From Sphingomonas sp. HMP6 (lineage in GTDB: Bacteria; Pseudomonadota; Alphaproteobacteria; Sphingomonadales; Sphingomonadaceae), in contig NZ_AP022672.1 of assembly GCF_013374095.1 (NCBI RefSeq), forward strand, positions 3,117,501-3,181,500: DNA of 64,000 bases, written 5' to 3'. The translations under genes and the position numbers were made by a program. Of the stretch, positions 54,239 to 62,919 are shown piece after piece. Each line of letters opens with the position of its first letter. The stretch's first letter is position 1. Below the pieces are notes generated by a model. That model saw nothing but the letters and a program-made list of their open reading frames with translations, had not been told where the DNA came from and did no database searches.

Positions 54239-55066
54239 TTACGCGATCGAGGTGAGGTTCACTGCTGCCATCTTGCCGCGACGATCGACTTCCAGCTCGA
54301 ATTCGAGCCGGTCGCCTTCGTTGAGCGACGACATGCCGCCCCGCTCGACTGCCGAGATGTGGACGAACGCATCGGGCTGTCCGTCGTCGCGCTGAATGAA
54401 GCCGAAGCCCTTCATCGCGTTGAAGAACTTGACCGTGCCGGTCGCCTTTTCACCGGTCAGCGACCGCTGCGGTGCGCCACCGGGGGCGGCGCCACGCGGA
54501 CCGCCTGGAGCGGCGTCACGCTCGCGCGGCGGGCCGCGGTCGGTGACGGCCATCGGCTCGCCGTCGATCTTGAGATCGGTTGCCGAAATACGGCCACCGC
54601 GATCGACCAAGGTGAAGCCCAAGGGCTGACCCTCGGCCAGACCGGTGAGGCCGGCTTGCTCGACTGCCGAGATATGCACGAACACGTCTTCGCCGCCGTC
54701 ATCGCGTACGACGAAGCCGAAGCCCTTTTGCCCGTTGAAAAACTTTACGACGCCGGTGCCTTCACCAACGACCTGCGGGGGCATGCCGCGGCCAGCACCG
54801 CCGCCTGCGCCACCACCGCCGAAGCCGCCGCCACCGCCGCTGCGGAAGCCACCGCCGCCGCCGCCGCCGCCGAAGCGATCACCGCCGCCACCGCCGCCGC
54901 CGAACCGGTCGCCGCCGCCGCCGAAGCGATCACCGCCGCCGCCGCCGAAGCGATCGCCGCCACCGCCGCCGAAACCGCCGTCGAAGCCGCCGCTATCGCC
55001 GAAACCGTCGCGCTTGTCGCGCCCGCGCCCGCCACGATCGCCGCGGCGTCCTTTATCGAAACTCAT
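54239..55066 (-). CDS. Double cold-shock-domain protein with Arg/Gly-rich head
   Basis: A 275-residue RNA/DNA-binding protein with two cold-shock domains (about 100-165 and 205-272), each with the RNP motifs KGFGF-[VI] and [DA]VFVHIS-type sequences. Before them lies a ~95-residue low-complexity segment: basic RGDRGGRGRDKR, then repeated DRFGGGGG units. This RGG/FG-like segment resembles those of RNA-binding proteins that form condensates. Ordinary CspA is about 70 residues. A 299-bp leader lies upstream. Likely an RNA chaperone; the role of the head is inferred. Confidence 0.9.
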   Translation of the reverse strand: MSFDKGRRGDRGGRGRDKRDGFGDSGGFDGGFGGGGGDRFGGGGGDRFGGGGDRFGGGGGGGDRFGGGGGGGGFRSGGGGGFGGGGAGGGAGRGMPPQVVGEGTGVVKFFNGQKGFGFVVRDDGGEDVFVHISAVEQAGLTGLAEGQPLGFTLVDRGGRISATDLKIDGEPMAVTDRGPPRERDAAPGGPRGAAPGGAPQRSLTGEKATGTVKFFNAMKGFGFIQRDDGQPDAFVHISAVERGGMSSLNEGDRLEFELEVDRRGKMAAVNLTSIA

Positions 55067-55365
55067 GCCCTGTTCGTCTTCCCGGCTCGTCCGAAACCAT
55101 CATAGTAACCGTAGCGTCGGACGAAGGACGCAAAGGCACATGCACCAAAACGATAATGGTACCGACTCGTGGTAGCCTAAAAACCGCAGCGCCGCGAATG
55201 AATTCGTCGAAAATACGGCACGCCTCACACGGTTCTCGCGCGAGCGTTGCACGCACGGCACAGAATTGGCCCTTTCGAAGTCGGAGGAGTTCGGTCTGCC
55301 GGGCCGTCGCCGTTCCCCCAACTCGTGCCATTGAGAAATCGCGCGTTCACCGCTAGGCCCGCGCG
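55067..55365. other. 299-bp leader region between the cold-shock gene and rnd
   Basis: Divergent promoters for the cold-shock gene and RNase D must lie here. No ORF with a recognisable product is seen. The long space before a cold-shock gene is compatible with a structured 5' leader acting as a thermosensor, but no stable hairpin was proven by eye. Confidence 0.4.
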
Positions 55366-55986
55366 ATGACAGTATATCTCCACGAAGAAGACCTTCCCGC
55401 TGATACCTTTGCCCCCGGAGTCGACATCGCCGTCGACACCGAGACAATGGGTCTGCTCACGCTGCGCGACCGGCTGTGCCTCGTGCAATTGTCGGACGGC
55501 GGGCCTGACGAGCATCTCGTGCGCTTCGGCCCCGACAGCGATTATGCCGCGCCGAACCTGCGCGCGCTGCTCGCCGATCCGGCGCGGGTGAAGCTCTATC
55601 ATTTCGCGCGCTTCGATCTGGCGGCGATCAGCCATTATCTCGAAGTGACCGCCGCGCCCGTTTATTGCACGAAGATCGCGTCGCGGCTGATCCGCACCTA
55701 TACCGATCGCCACGGTTTGAAGGAGCTGGTGCGCGAATTGCTCGGGCAGGATATCTCCAAGGCGCAGCAATCCTCAGACTGGGGCGCGCCGGTGCTGACT
55801 GAGGCGCAGAAGGATTATGCCGCGTCCGACGTGCGCTATCTCCATGCGATGCGCAACGAACTCGACCTGCGGCTGGCGCGCGAGGGGCGGACCGATCTGG
55901 CGCAGGCGTGCTTCGATTTCCTGCCGTGGCGTGCCGAGCTCGATATCGCCGGCTGGCCCGAGGTCGACATCTTCGCCCATGCCTAA
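55366..55986 (+). CDS. rnd: Ribonuclease D, short form
   Basis: A 206-residue 3'-5' exoribonuclease of the DEDDy family: DTETMG (Exo I), HFARFD (Exo II) and YAASDVRYL (Exo III with the tyrosine). It lacks the C-terminal HRDC domain of enterobacterial RNase D (about 370 aa), which is usual for alphaproteobacteria. It trims tRNA and other small RNAs. Overlaps lptC by 8 bp, so it is the first gene of rnd-lptC-lptA. Confidence 0.93.
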   Translation: MTVYLHEEDLPADTFAPGVDIAVDTETMGLLTLRDRLCLVQLSDGGPDEHLVRFGPDSDYAAPNLRALLADPARVKLYHFARFDLAAISHYLEVTAAPVYCTKIASRLIRTYTDRHGLKELVRELLGQDISKAQQSSDWGAPVLTEAQKDYAASDVRYLHAMRNELDLRLAREGRTDLAQACFDFLPWRAELDIAGWPEVDIFAHA

Positions 55987-56608
55987 CGCCGCGCCGACAT
56001 CGCGCCAGATCTGGGCCGCCCCGGGATCGAGCCACGACCGCGTGATCGCGGTCCTGCGGCGGGTGCTGCCGATGGCGATCGGCGTGCTGGCCGCGTTCGT
56101 CGTGGTGCTGCCGCTCTATGCCGGCGGCGACGTCAGCTTCCTGCTCGACAAGAACAAGGTCGAGGTAGCGAAGGAACGGCTGCGCGTGCAATCGGCGACC
56201 TATCGCGGCGAGGATGACAAGGGGCAACGCTTCGCGCTGAGCGCCGGGTCGGCGGTGCAGAAAAGCTCGGCCGAACCGATCGTCAAGCTCGAACAATTGT
56301 CGGCGCGAATCGATTTGCGCGATGGGCCGGCCAGCATCGTCGCCGATCACGGCCATTACGACATGGACAAGCAGCAAGTCGCGATCGACGGCCCGGTGCG
56401 CGTCGACAGCAGCGGCGGATATCGGCTCGAGACGCAGAACTCGACGGTCGATCTCAAGACCAAGACGTTGAAAAGCGGGGGTGCGGTGACCGGCACGGTG
56501 CCGCAGGGGACGTTCAGCGCGGACCAGATGAATGCCGATCTGGAGGAGCATATCGTGACGCTTGACGGCAATGCCCGCTTGCGGTTCGTGCCGCGAAAGG
56601 CGAGATAG
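55979..56608 (+). CDS. lptC: LPS export system component LptC
   Basis: A 209-residue bitopic protein: one membrane helix (about residues 32-50) and a periplasmic beta-jellyroll that passes lipopolysaccharide from LptBFG to LptA. Characteristic segments include RYRGEDDKGQRFAL-like sequence (ATYRGEDDKGQ) and LSARIDLRDG. The ATG lies in the rnd 3' end; lptA begins 5 bp after its stop. Part of the trans-envelope LPS bridge. Confidence 0.93.
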   Translation: MPNAAPTSRQIWAAPGSSHDRVIAVLRRVLPMAIGVLAAFVVVLPLYAGGDVSFLLDKNKVEVAKERLRVQSATYRGEDDKGQRFALSAGSAVQKSSAEPIVKLEQLSARIDLRDGPASIVADHGHYDMDKQQVAIDGPVRVDSSGGYRLETQNSTVDLKTKTLKSGGAVTGTVPQGTFSADQMNADLEEHIVTLDGNARLRFVPRKAR

Positions 56609-56613
56609 CGCCG

Positions 56614-57138
56614 ATGCGCACGCCAACCCTTGTTATCGTCCTGTCGCTTGCTCTTGCGGGAGCGGCATCCGCGCAGACCGCGCACAATTCGGGCGCGCCG
56701 ATCACTTTCGACGCCGCGCACATTGAGCTGCAGGACAAGGCCAATCGCGCGATCCTGTCGGGTGGCGTGGTGGTCAAGCAAGCCGCGATGACGCTGAAGG
56801 CGGCGCGGATGACGGTCGCCTATACCGGCCAGGTGATTGACGGCAGCCCGCAAATTTCGCGGCTCGACGCGACCGGCGGGGTCACCGTGACCCGGCCCGA
56901 CCAGACCGCGCGCAGCAATTTCGCGGTGTACGATCTCAACAAGCGCGTCGTGACGATGCTGGGCGCGGTGACGCTAATCCAGTCGGGCAATACGATCAGC
57001 GGCGGGCGGCTGACGATCAACCTCGACACCGGGCGCGCGATCATCGACGGATCGTCGGTCGGTGGCGGTGGCGCGGGGACGACGACGAGCAGCAGCGGGC
57101 GCGTGAGCGGCACCTTCTCGGTTCCCAAGCGCAACTGA
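56614..57138 (+). CDS. lptA: LPS transport periplasmic protein LptA
   Basis: A 174-residue OstA-like protein with a signal peptide (about 1-20, cleavage after SAQ) and a beta-jellyroll with repeated ILSGGVVVKQ and VTVTRPDQ strands. It forms the periplasmic bridge carrying LPS to LptDE. The C-terminal tail is Gly/Thr/Ser-rich and probably disordered. lptB follows after 129 bp. Confidence 0.92.
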   Translation: MRTPTLVIVLSLALAGAASAQTAHNSGAPITFDAAHIELQDKANRAILSGGVVVKQAAMTLKAARMTVAYTGQVIDGSPQISRLDATGGVTVTRPDQTARSNFAVYDLNKRVVTMLGAVTLIQSGNTISGGRLTINLDTGRAIIDGSSVGGGGAGTTTSSSGRVSGTFSVPKRN

Positions 57139-57267
57139 CGCAGCGGCGGGCCGACTTGCCGCCCGGACCTTTCGCGGTGGCTGGGTTTCGCTTATACATG
57201 CAACAAACCTGCCAGATGCCGGATGGTAACGTTTCGGTAACGCCCAAATGCGAGCACGGGACCTGCG

Positions 57268-58044
57268 ATGACCGATAGCCTGACCTTAGATGCCGCACCG
57301 CCGATCGCCGAGACACCGGTCTCGGATGGCCTGTCGGTCGTGTCGATCGCGAAATCCTATGACAAGCGGACGGTGCTGACCGACGTTTCGCTCTCGGTCG
57401 GCAAGGGCGAAGTGATCGGGCTGCTTGGGCCGAACGGCGCGGGCAAGACGACCTGCTTCTACTCGGTAATGGGATTGGTGAAGCCCGATTCGGGCCGCAT
57501 CATGCTCGACGGCAATGATATCACCGGATTGCCGATGTATCGCCGCGCGATCCTTGGCCTCGGCTATCTGCCGCAGGAAACCTCGATCTTTCGCGGGATG
57601 ACGGTCGAGCAGAACATCCTGAGCGTGCTCGAACTTGCCGTGCCCGACAAGGCCAAGCGCGCGCTGCGGCTCGAAACGCTGCTCGACGAATTCGGGCTGA
57701 CGCGGTTGCGCGCATCCCCGGCGATGGCGCTGTCGGGCGGGGAGCGGCGCCGCGCCGAGATCGCCCGCGCGCTGGCCGCCGATCCGTCGATCATGCTGCT
57801 CGACGAGCCGTTCGCGGGCATCGATCCGCTGTCGATTTCGGACATTCGCGACCTGATCTGCCAGTTGAAGCAGCGCGGCATCGGCGTGCTGATCACCGAT
57901 CATAATGTGCGCGAGACGCTGAGCATCTGCGACCGCGCCTACATCATCTATGATGGCCGCGTGCTGTTCAGCGGGTCGCCCGACGAACTGGTCGCCGATG
58001 CCAATGTGCGGCGGCTGTATCTGGGCGAGGGCTTCTCGCTGTAG
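57268..58044 (+). CDS. lptB: LPS export ABC transporter ATPase LptB
   Basis: A 258-residue ABC ATPase that powers LPS extraction with LptF and LptG. Walker A GPNGAGKTT, signature LSGGERRR, Walker B IMLLDEP and switch histidine in ITDHNVRE. The family-typical KPDSGRIMLDG and PMYRRA stretches identify LptB rather than another ABC ATPase. A ~22-residue N-terminal extension precedes the domain. The 129-bp gap before it contains two GGTAACG copies 10 bp apart. Confidence 0.95.
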   Translation: MTDSLTLDAAPPIAETPVSDGLSVVSIAKSYDKRTVLTDVSLSVGKGEVIGLLGPNGAGKTTCFYSVMGLVKPDSGRIMLDGNDITGLPMYRRAILGLGYLPQETSIFRGMTVEQNILSVLELAVPDKAKRALRLETLLDEFGLTRLRASPAMALSGGERRRAEIARALAADPSIMLLDEPFAGIDPLSISDIRDLICQLKQRGIGVLITDHNVRETLSICDRAYIIYDGRVLFSGSPDELVADANVRRLYLGEGFSL

Positions 58045-58065
58045 CGCGATGGATATTGCCCAACC

Positions 58066-58155
58066 CCCGTTCGTGCTGAGCTTGTCGAAGCGCTGCTCTC
58101 CCTTCGCCGAACGGCTGTTGTGGCGCGGACCCTTCGACAGGCTCAGGGCGAACGG
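58066..58155. repeat. Dispersed intergenic hairpin repeat, copy C
   Basis: Arms 58066-58092 and 58129-58155 pair over about 26 bp with a few mismatches and match copies A and B. It lies between lptB and rpoN and reads through in an open frame, producing a spurious N-terminal extension upstream of the true rpoN start. Confidence 0.88.
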
Positions 58156-58173
58156 AATGGGGCGGGCACCCGC

Positions 58174-59691
58174 ATGAGCCTCGCCCCGCGCCTCGATCTG
58201 CGTCAGTCGCAATCGCTGGTGATGACGCCGCAATTGCAGCAGGCGATCCGGCTGCTGGCGCTATCCAACCTCGAGGTCGAGGGGTTCCTCGCCGAAGAGA
58301 TCGAGCGCAACCCGCTGCTTGAAGCCAGTGCGCCGGAGGCCGACGGGGATGGGGACGGCCCGATGCAGGAGCGCGAGGCCGATGCACCGCTGCGCGACAC
58401 GCCCGCGACCGCGGACGAACTGGTGATGGGCGGCGGCGATGCCGGGGAGGCTTCGCTCGATGTGGATTTTACGTCCGAGAGTTTCCATCACGATTCGGTC
58501 GCCGATCAGCCGGGCGGTGCGGGTATGGACGGCGCGCTCGGCCTCAACGGCGCAAGCAGCGGCGGCGGGATGGGCGAGGATGGCCCCGATTTCGATAGCT
58601 TTGCCGACACCGCGCTCAGCCTGTCGGACCATCTGCTCGCCCAAGCCGGCACCGCAGTCGACGGGCCCGACCTGTTCATCGCGGCGCATCTGATCGACCA
58701 GATCGACGAATGCGGCTATCTCACCGCCTCGCTGCTCGACGTGGCGACGCGGCTCGGCGTGCCGCTGGTGCGGGTCGAGCAAGTGCTCGGCATCATCCAG
58801 ACCTTCGATCCGACCGGCGTCGGCGCACGTGATCTTGCCGAATGCCTCGCGCTGCAAGCGAAGGAAGCCGACCGCTACGATCCGTGCATGGCGCGGCTGA
58901 TCGACAATCTCGATCTGGTCGCGCGTGGCGATCTCGCGCGGTTGCGGCGGCTGTGCGATGTCGATGACGAGGATCTCGCTGACATGATCCGCGAGCTGCG
59001 CGGCTATGATCCCAAACCCGGCTGTCGCTTCGGCGGAGAGCCGACGCAAGCGGTGGTGCCCGATCTGTTCGTGGCGAAGCGCAAGGATGGCTGGGGGATC
59101 GAGATCAACGCAGCGACGCTGCCGCGCGTGCTGGTCAACCGCAGTTACTATACCGAACTATCGACCGCGCGGGGCGACAAAGCGAGCAAGGCGTGGCTCG
59201 GCGAAATGCTCGCCAGCGCGAACTGGCTGGTGAAAGCGCTCGATCAGCGCCAGCGCACGATCATCAAGGTCGCGACCGAAATCGTGAAGCAGCAGGAGGC
59301 GTTCTTCCTGAACGGCGTAGCGCATCTGAAACCGATGACGCTGCGCCAGGTGGCCGACGCGATCGAGATGCACGAATCGACCGTCAGCCGCGTCACCAGC
59401 AACAAATATCTGTCGTGCGCGCGCGGGCTGTATGAGCTCAAATACTTCTTCACCTCAGCGATCCAGTCGTCCGACGGCGGCGATGCGGTGTCGGCGCAAG
59501 CCGTTAAATCGGCGATCCGCGCGCTGATCGGGGCGGAGGGCGACAAGATTTTGTCGGACGATACGCTGGTCGAATTGCTCAATGCCAAAGGCTTCGACAT
59601 CGCGCGCCGCACCGTCGCGAAATATCGCGAAGCGCTGGGGATCGGATCATCGGTCCAGCGCCGCCGCGCGCGGGCGCTGGAGCGGGCTTAG
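58174..59691 (+). CDS. rpoN: RNA polymerase sigma-54 factor
   Basis: A 505-residue sigma-54: region I (QSQSLVMTPQLQQAIRLL, residues ~10-27) which contacts activators, an acidic Gly-rich linker (about 50-150), the core-binding domain, a helix-turn-helix (about 395-420) and the RpoN box ARRTVAKYRE (about 479-488) that reads the -24 element. ATG 58174 is chosen because the open frame upstream comes from the repeat and is not part of the family. Downstream is a VOC protein rather than the hpf/ptsN genes found in many species. Confidence 0.96.
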   Translation: MSLAPRLDLRQSQSLVMTPQLQQAIRLLALSNLEVEGFLAEEIERNPLLEASAPEADGDGDGPMQEREADAPLRDTPATADELVMGGGDAGEASLDVDFTSESFHHDSVADQPGGAGMDGALGLNGASSGGGMGEDGPDFDSFADTALSLSDHLLAQAGTAVDGPDLFIAAHLIDQIDECGYLTASLLDVATRLGVPLVRVEQVLGIIQTFDPTGVGARDLAECLALQAKEADRYDPCMARLIDNLDLVARGDLARLRRLCDVDDEDLADMIRELRGYDPKPGCRFGGEPTQAVVPDLFVAKRKDGWGIEINAATLPRVLVNRSYYTELSTARGDKASKAWLGEMLASANWLVKALDQRQRTIIKVATEIVKQQEAFFLNGVAHLKPMTLRQVADAIEMHESTVSRVTSNKYLSCARGLYELKYFFTSAIQSSDGGDAVSAQAVKSAIRALIGAEGDKILSDDTLVELLNAKGFDIARRTVAKYREALGIGSSVQRRRARALERA

Positions 59692-59696
59692 CCGCC

Positions 59697-60062
59697 GTGA
59701 TCCGCGCGATCGATCACGTCCAGCTTACCATGCCGGAGGGTGGCGAGGATGCGGCGCGGGCCTTTTATCGCGATGCGCTCGGCATTCCGGAGTTGCTCAA
59801 GCCACCGCATCTCGCGGCGCGCGGGGGGTGTTGGTTCGAGCGCGGCGTGCTGAAGGTACATCTTGGCGTCGAACGCGATTTTCGGGCGGCGCGCAAAGCG
59901 CATCCAGCATTTCTGGTCGACGATCTTGCGGCGCTGGCGACGACGCTGGCGGCGGGCGGATACCGGATCGTCGCGGATGAGCCGCTCGACGGATATGACC
60001 GGCTTTATGTCGACGATCCGTTCGGCAATCGGATCGAGTTGCTCCAGCCGCTGGCGGGGTGA
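59697..60062 (+). CDS. VOC superfamily (glyoxalase/bleomycin-resistance-like) protein
   Basis: A 121-residue single-module vicinal-oxygen-chelate protein. Metal or substrate positions are in IDHVQLTMP at the start, the beta-alpha-beta-beta-beta pattern repeats, and DPFGNRIELLQP ends the fold. GTG start 5 bp after the rpoN stop, so likely co-transcribed. Function is generic; possible roles include a glyoxalase-like lyase or a binding protein. Confidence 0.88.
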   Translation: MIRAIDHVQLTMPEGGEDAARAFYRDALGIPELLKPPHLAARGGCWFERGVLKVHLGVERDFRAARKAHPAFLVDDLAALATTLAAGGYRIVADEPLDGYDRLYVDDPFGNRIELLQPLAG

Positions 60063-60066
60063 GCGG

Positions 60067-60699
60067 TCAGCCGGGCAGCGCGATCATCACTTCGTTGCGG
60101 CGCAGCGGCCCCGGCATGAAGGGAGAGTTGTAGAAAGCATAAGTCACCGCCCCGCCTTCGAGCCGCTCCTTCGTCAGCCAAGCGCGCAGCGCCGTCTCGG
60201 CCTTGGCCAAGGCCGCGTCGGTCGCGACGCCGGAGAAGCGATACACCGCCACGCGGCGCGCGGGCACGGTCGAGATCGTTACGCCGGGGCCGGGCGGGGG
60301 CAGCGTCGCGCGCGTATATTTGGCTGGCATGACGAAGCGCGTACGCCACTGGCCGCCGGTTCGCTCACTCGTCACCGGCGCGGTCATCGCGATCGGCGCG
60401 TCGCGCTCGCTCAGTACGGGCGCGGTCATCGCGATGCCCTCGCCACCACGGTTCTTCGCGAAGATATAGTCGGCAAGGCGACCGAAACCGCTGCCCAATG
60501 CCGCCTGGCGCGGGCCTTTAGTTTCGGTTTCGGCGACGAGCAATTCGGGATAGCGCCGGATCTCGACCGGACCGTCGGTCCGATCGACCGTGTACGGCGG
60601 CTGTTCGGTGCGCTTTTCCTGCACGATGAAGGCGGCAGCCCCCGCCGCCGCCGTGCCCGCTACCGCCGCCGCGATCATTGCCCAGTTGCGTTTCTGCAT
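60067..60699 (-). CDS. SOUL family heme-binding-like protein
   Basis: A 210-residue protein with one N-terminal membrane helix (about 8-30) and a SOUL/HEBP domain (FGRLADYIFAKNRGGEGIAMTAPV: written here as FGRLADYIFA then IAMTAPV). The repeated IAMTAPV motif is typical. The family binds heme or tetrapyrroles loosely. GAGGGATTT precedes the ATG at 60699. It lies 13 bp after the stop of the exonuclease gene on the same strand. Confidence 0.87.
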   Translation of the reverse strand: MQKRNWAMIAAAVAGTAAAGAAAFIVQEKRTEQPPYTVDRTDGPVEIRRYPELLVAETETKGPRQAALGSGFGRLADYIFAKNRGGEGIAMTAPVLSERDAPIAMTAPVTSERTGGQWRTRFVMPAKYTRATLPPPGPGVTISTVPARRVAVYRFSGVATDAALAKAETALRAWLTKERLEGGAVTYAFYNSPFMPGPLRRNEVMIALPG

Positions 60700-60712
60700 T
60701 GTCTCAAATCCC

Positions 60713-61711
60713 TCAATCGTCTTCGTCTTCGAAACCGGCCAAGTGCAGCGGCTTCGCCTTGATCTGTCGCGTCTGGCACCAATGCACCAACGCATCCTCG
60801 CGCCCGTGCGTGACCCACACTTCGCGGGGCGCGATTTCGGTGAGGGTGTCGGTCAGCTCGTCCCAATCGGCATGATCGCTCAGGATCAGCGGGAGTTCCA
60901 CGCCGCGCTGCACCGCGCGTTGCCGCACGCGCATCCACCCGCTCGCCATCGCGGTGATCGGGTCGGGCAAGCGCCGCGACCAGCGGTCCGCCAGCGCACC
61001 GGGCGGGGCGATGACGATGTGGCCGGCCATTTCGGCCTTGGTCGCGGGGGTGGCCGGGCGCAGCTCGCCGAGGTCTACCCCGTGCGCCTGATACAGCGCG
61101 CAGAGCCGTTCGAGCGCGCCGTGGATGTAGATCGGCGCATCATGCCCGCGCGCGCGCAATTCGGCGATGACGCGCTGCGCCTTCCCCAGCGCATAGGCCC
61201 CGACCAGCACACAGCGATCGGGATTGGCGTGGAGGGCCGCCGTCAATTTATCGATCTCGTCGCCGGTTTCGGGATGACGGAACACCGGCAGCCCAAACGT
61301 CGCCTCGGTAATGAACACGTCGCATTTGACGGGTTGAAACGGCGTGCAGGTCGGATCGGCGCGGCGCTTGTAATCGCCTGACACGACGATCCGCTCGCCG
61401 CGATGTTCGAGCAGGATCTGCGCGGAGCCGAGCACATGGCCTGCAGGGACGAAGGTCGCGGTGACATCCCCGAAGCTGCGACTTTCGCCATACGCCACCG
61501 GATTGCCCGCCTGCGCCCCATACCGCGCATCCATGATCGCGAGCGTCTCGGGCGTCGCCCAAACGGCGCCATGCCCGCCGCGCGCATGATCGGCATGGCC
61601 ATGCGTGACGAGCGCGCGCGGGGTGGGCCGCGACGGGTCGATCCACACATCGGCGGGCTTCACGTAAATGCCGTGGGGTTGGGGATCGATCCAGTCGCCG
61701 AGCTTTGCCAT
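60713..61711 (-). CDS. Ligase-associated DNA damage response exonuclease (MBL fold)
   Basis: A 332-residue metallo-beta-lactamase/beta-CASP-like nuclease: HGHADHARGG is the metal motif, HVLGSAQ and SGDYKRRADPT follow, and the C-terminal SDHADWDEL is diagnostic. It is the exonuclease encoded with the ATP-dependent ligase and Lhr helicase in many bacteria. Here it stands apart from the ligase (45370-46959). ATG 61711 gives the family start; the frame upstream has no support. Followed 13 bp later by the SOUL gene. Confidence 0.9.
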   Translation of the reverse strand: MAKLGDWIDPQPHGIYVKPADVWIDPSRPTPRALVTHGHADHARGGHGAVWATPETLAIMDARYGAQAGNPVAYGESRSFGDVTATFVPAGHVLGSAQILLEHRGERIVVSGDYKRRADPTCTPFQPVKCDVFITEATFGLPVFRHPETGDEIDKLTAALHANPDRCVLVGAYALGKAQRVIAELRARGHDAPIYIHGALERLCALYQAHGVDLGELRPATPATKAEMAGHIVIAPPGALADRWSRRLPDPITAMASGWMRVRQRAVQRGVELPLILSDHADWDELTDTLTEIAPREVWVTHGREDALVHWCQTRQIKAKPLHLAGFEDEDD

Positions 61712-61770
61712 CTGGATGATATGGGGGCGCACATGGGACCGAGCAACGTCACCCGGTCGCGGCGCGCAGG

Positions 61771-62286
61771 TCAGCCGGAGCGCAGAGGTGCCGCGTCGCC
61801 GATGTCGACCAGATCTTCGGTAAACAGCGCCATCAGCGCGACTTGGGACCGCACCCCTGCCTTGGCATAGACGCTGGCGAGCTGTACCCGAACCGTGCCC
61901 GTCGCGGTCGCACGCAACGCGGCAATGTCGGCGACGTCGCACCCTTTCAGCGCGAACAAGGCGACATCGGCTTCGGCTCCGGTCAGCCGCCATTCGGCAA
62001 AGCGCAGCCGGATCAAATCGGCCAGCGCGCCGCGCGCGGTCGCGACGGCGGTTTCGTCGTGCCGAGCGCGCAGCACCAGCCATCGGATCTGCAGCGCGCC
62101 GAACACGACCCCGGCCGCCAAGGCGATCGCGGCGAACCCCTCGATCGCCAGATGCCCGCTCGCGGCCTCGCTGCGCGCGTCGCCCGCGACATCGACCAGG
62201 AAGAACAGTGTGGCGAACAGCTGCAGGACCACGACGACGATCGTCGCCATGGTCCTGCGCTCAAGTGCGTGCCGTCGATCGGTCAT
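61771..62286 (-). CDS. Membrane-anchored LuxR-type HTH regulator
   Basis: A 171-residue protein with two N-terminal membrane helices (about 13-35 and 46-70) and a C-terminal LuxR-like HTH (LTGAEADVALFALKG, then VRVQLASVYAKAGVRSQVALM) preceded by a short charged linker. No sensor domain is recognisable, so the membrane part itself may sense. An ATG at 62250 would shorten it by 12 residues. It is divergent from nothing; the cytochrome b561 gene lies upstream on the same strand, 9 bp away. Confidence 0.82.
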   Translation of the reverse strand: MTDRRHALERRTMATIVVVVLQLFATLFFLVDVAGDARSEAASGHLAIEGFAAIALAAGVVFGALQIRWLVLRARHDETAVATARGALADLIRLRFAEWRLTGAEADVALFALKGCDVADIAALRATATGTVRVQLASVYAKAGVRSQVALMALFTEDLVDIGDAAPLRSG

Positions 62287-62295
62287 CCGCGCAAT

Positions 62296-62919
62296 CTACC
62301 GTGCGCGCGGCAGCATCGCCATCACGATGTCGCGACCGCTGCGGCGCGTTTCGAACACCACCCCGGCGATGTGGAGAACGATCAGCAAATAGAGCAGGTT
62401 GACGGCTACTTCATGGAGCTCGCCAAGCGGCCCTTCTTCGCGCTCGCCCGCCTCGCCCGCCTCGCCCGCCTCGGTGTCGGCTTCCTCGCTTGCTTGCGAC
62501 ATCTCGGTAACGACGGTGGGGAGCGTGATTCCGGCGACCGTCGCGCGCGGGAGGCCTGCCATTGCGATGCCGCTGGCGATGATCACCCCCAGCGTCCCCC
62601 AAATGGCATAGACCATCAGCGCGCCGAGCGGATTGTGCGAGGCGTGCGCGGTCTTCCGCCCGCGGACAATATCGCCGACATGCGCGATCGCGCGGCGCGG
62701 GCTGGGCGGGAACGCGGCGAAGCGCGCTGCGCCGGGGCCGACCACGCCCCAGATCAGTCGCAAGCCGAACACCGCCGCCAGCCCGTAGCCGACCCAGAGA
62801 TGCGCCGCCGAGCCAGCTTCGGTGAAGAGCGCATTGGCCAGGATCGCGGCGACAATTCCCCAATGCGTCACGCGGACGACCACGTCCCAGCGGCACGGTG
62901 TCGCCTCAATCGCGGTCAT
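62296..62919 (-). CDS. Cytochrome b561 family protein
   Basis: A 207-residue di-heme membrane protein with four helices. Heme-ligand histidines: RVTHWG (helix 1), AAHLWVGYG (helix 2) and LHEVAVN/LHIAG (helix 4). It passes electrons within the membrane, possibly for superoxide or quinone chemistry. GGAGGA precedes the ATG at 62919. An unusual acidic loop (SQASEEADTEAGEAGEAGE-like, about residues 150-170) lies before the last helix. Overlaps the small basic exported protein by 14 bp and is followed by the membrane LuxR gene. Confidence 0.9.
   Translation of the reverse strand: MTAIEATPCRWDVVVRVTHWGIVAAILANALFTEAGSAAHLWVGYGLAAVFGLRLIWGVVGPGAARFAAFPPSPRRAIAHVGDIVRGRKTAHASHNPLGALMVYAIWGTLGVIIASGIAMAGLPRATVAGITLPTVVTEMSQASEEADTEAGEAGEAGEREEGPLGELHEVAVNLLYLLIVLHIAGVVFETRRSGRDIVMAMLPRAR

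Noticed and set aside
54830..54990. Repeated GC-rich units resembling a repeat array.
   Set aside because: These are codons for the Gly-rich head of the cold-shock protein, not CRISPR: there are no spacers and no cas genes.
53969..55105. Plus-strand open frame with long Ala/Glu/Thr runs opposite the cold-shock gene.
   Set aside because: It is the reverse reading of the Gly-rich repeat; the minus strand has two cold-shock domains and an intrinsic terminator.
58120..58173. Longer rpoN start.
   Set aside because: The added residues come from the intergenic repeat; family members start near 58174.
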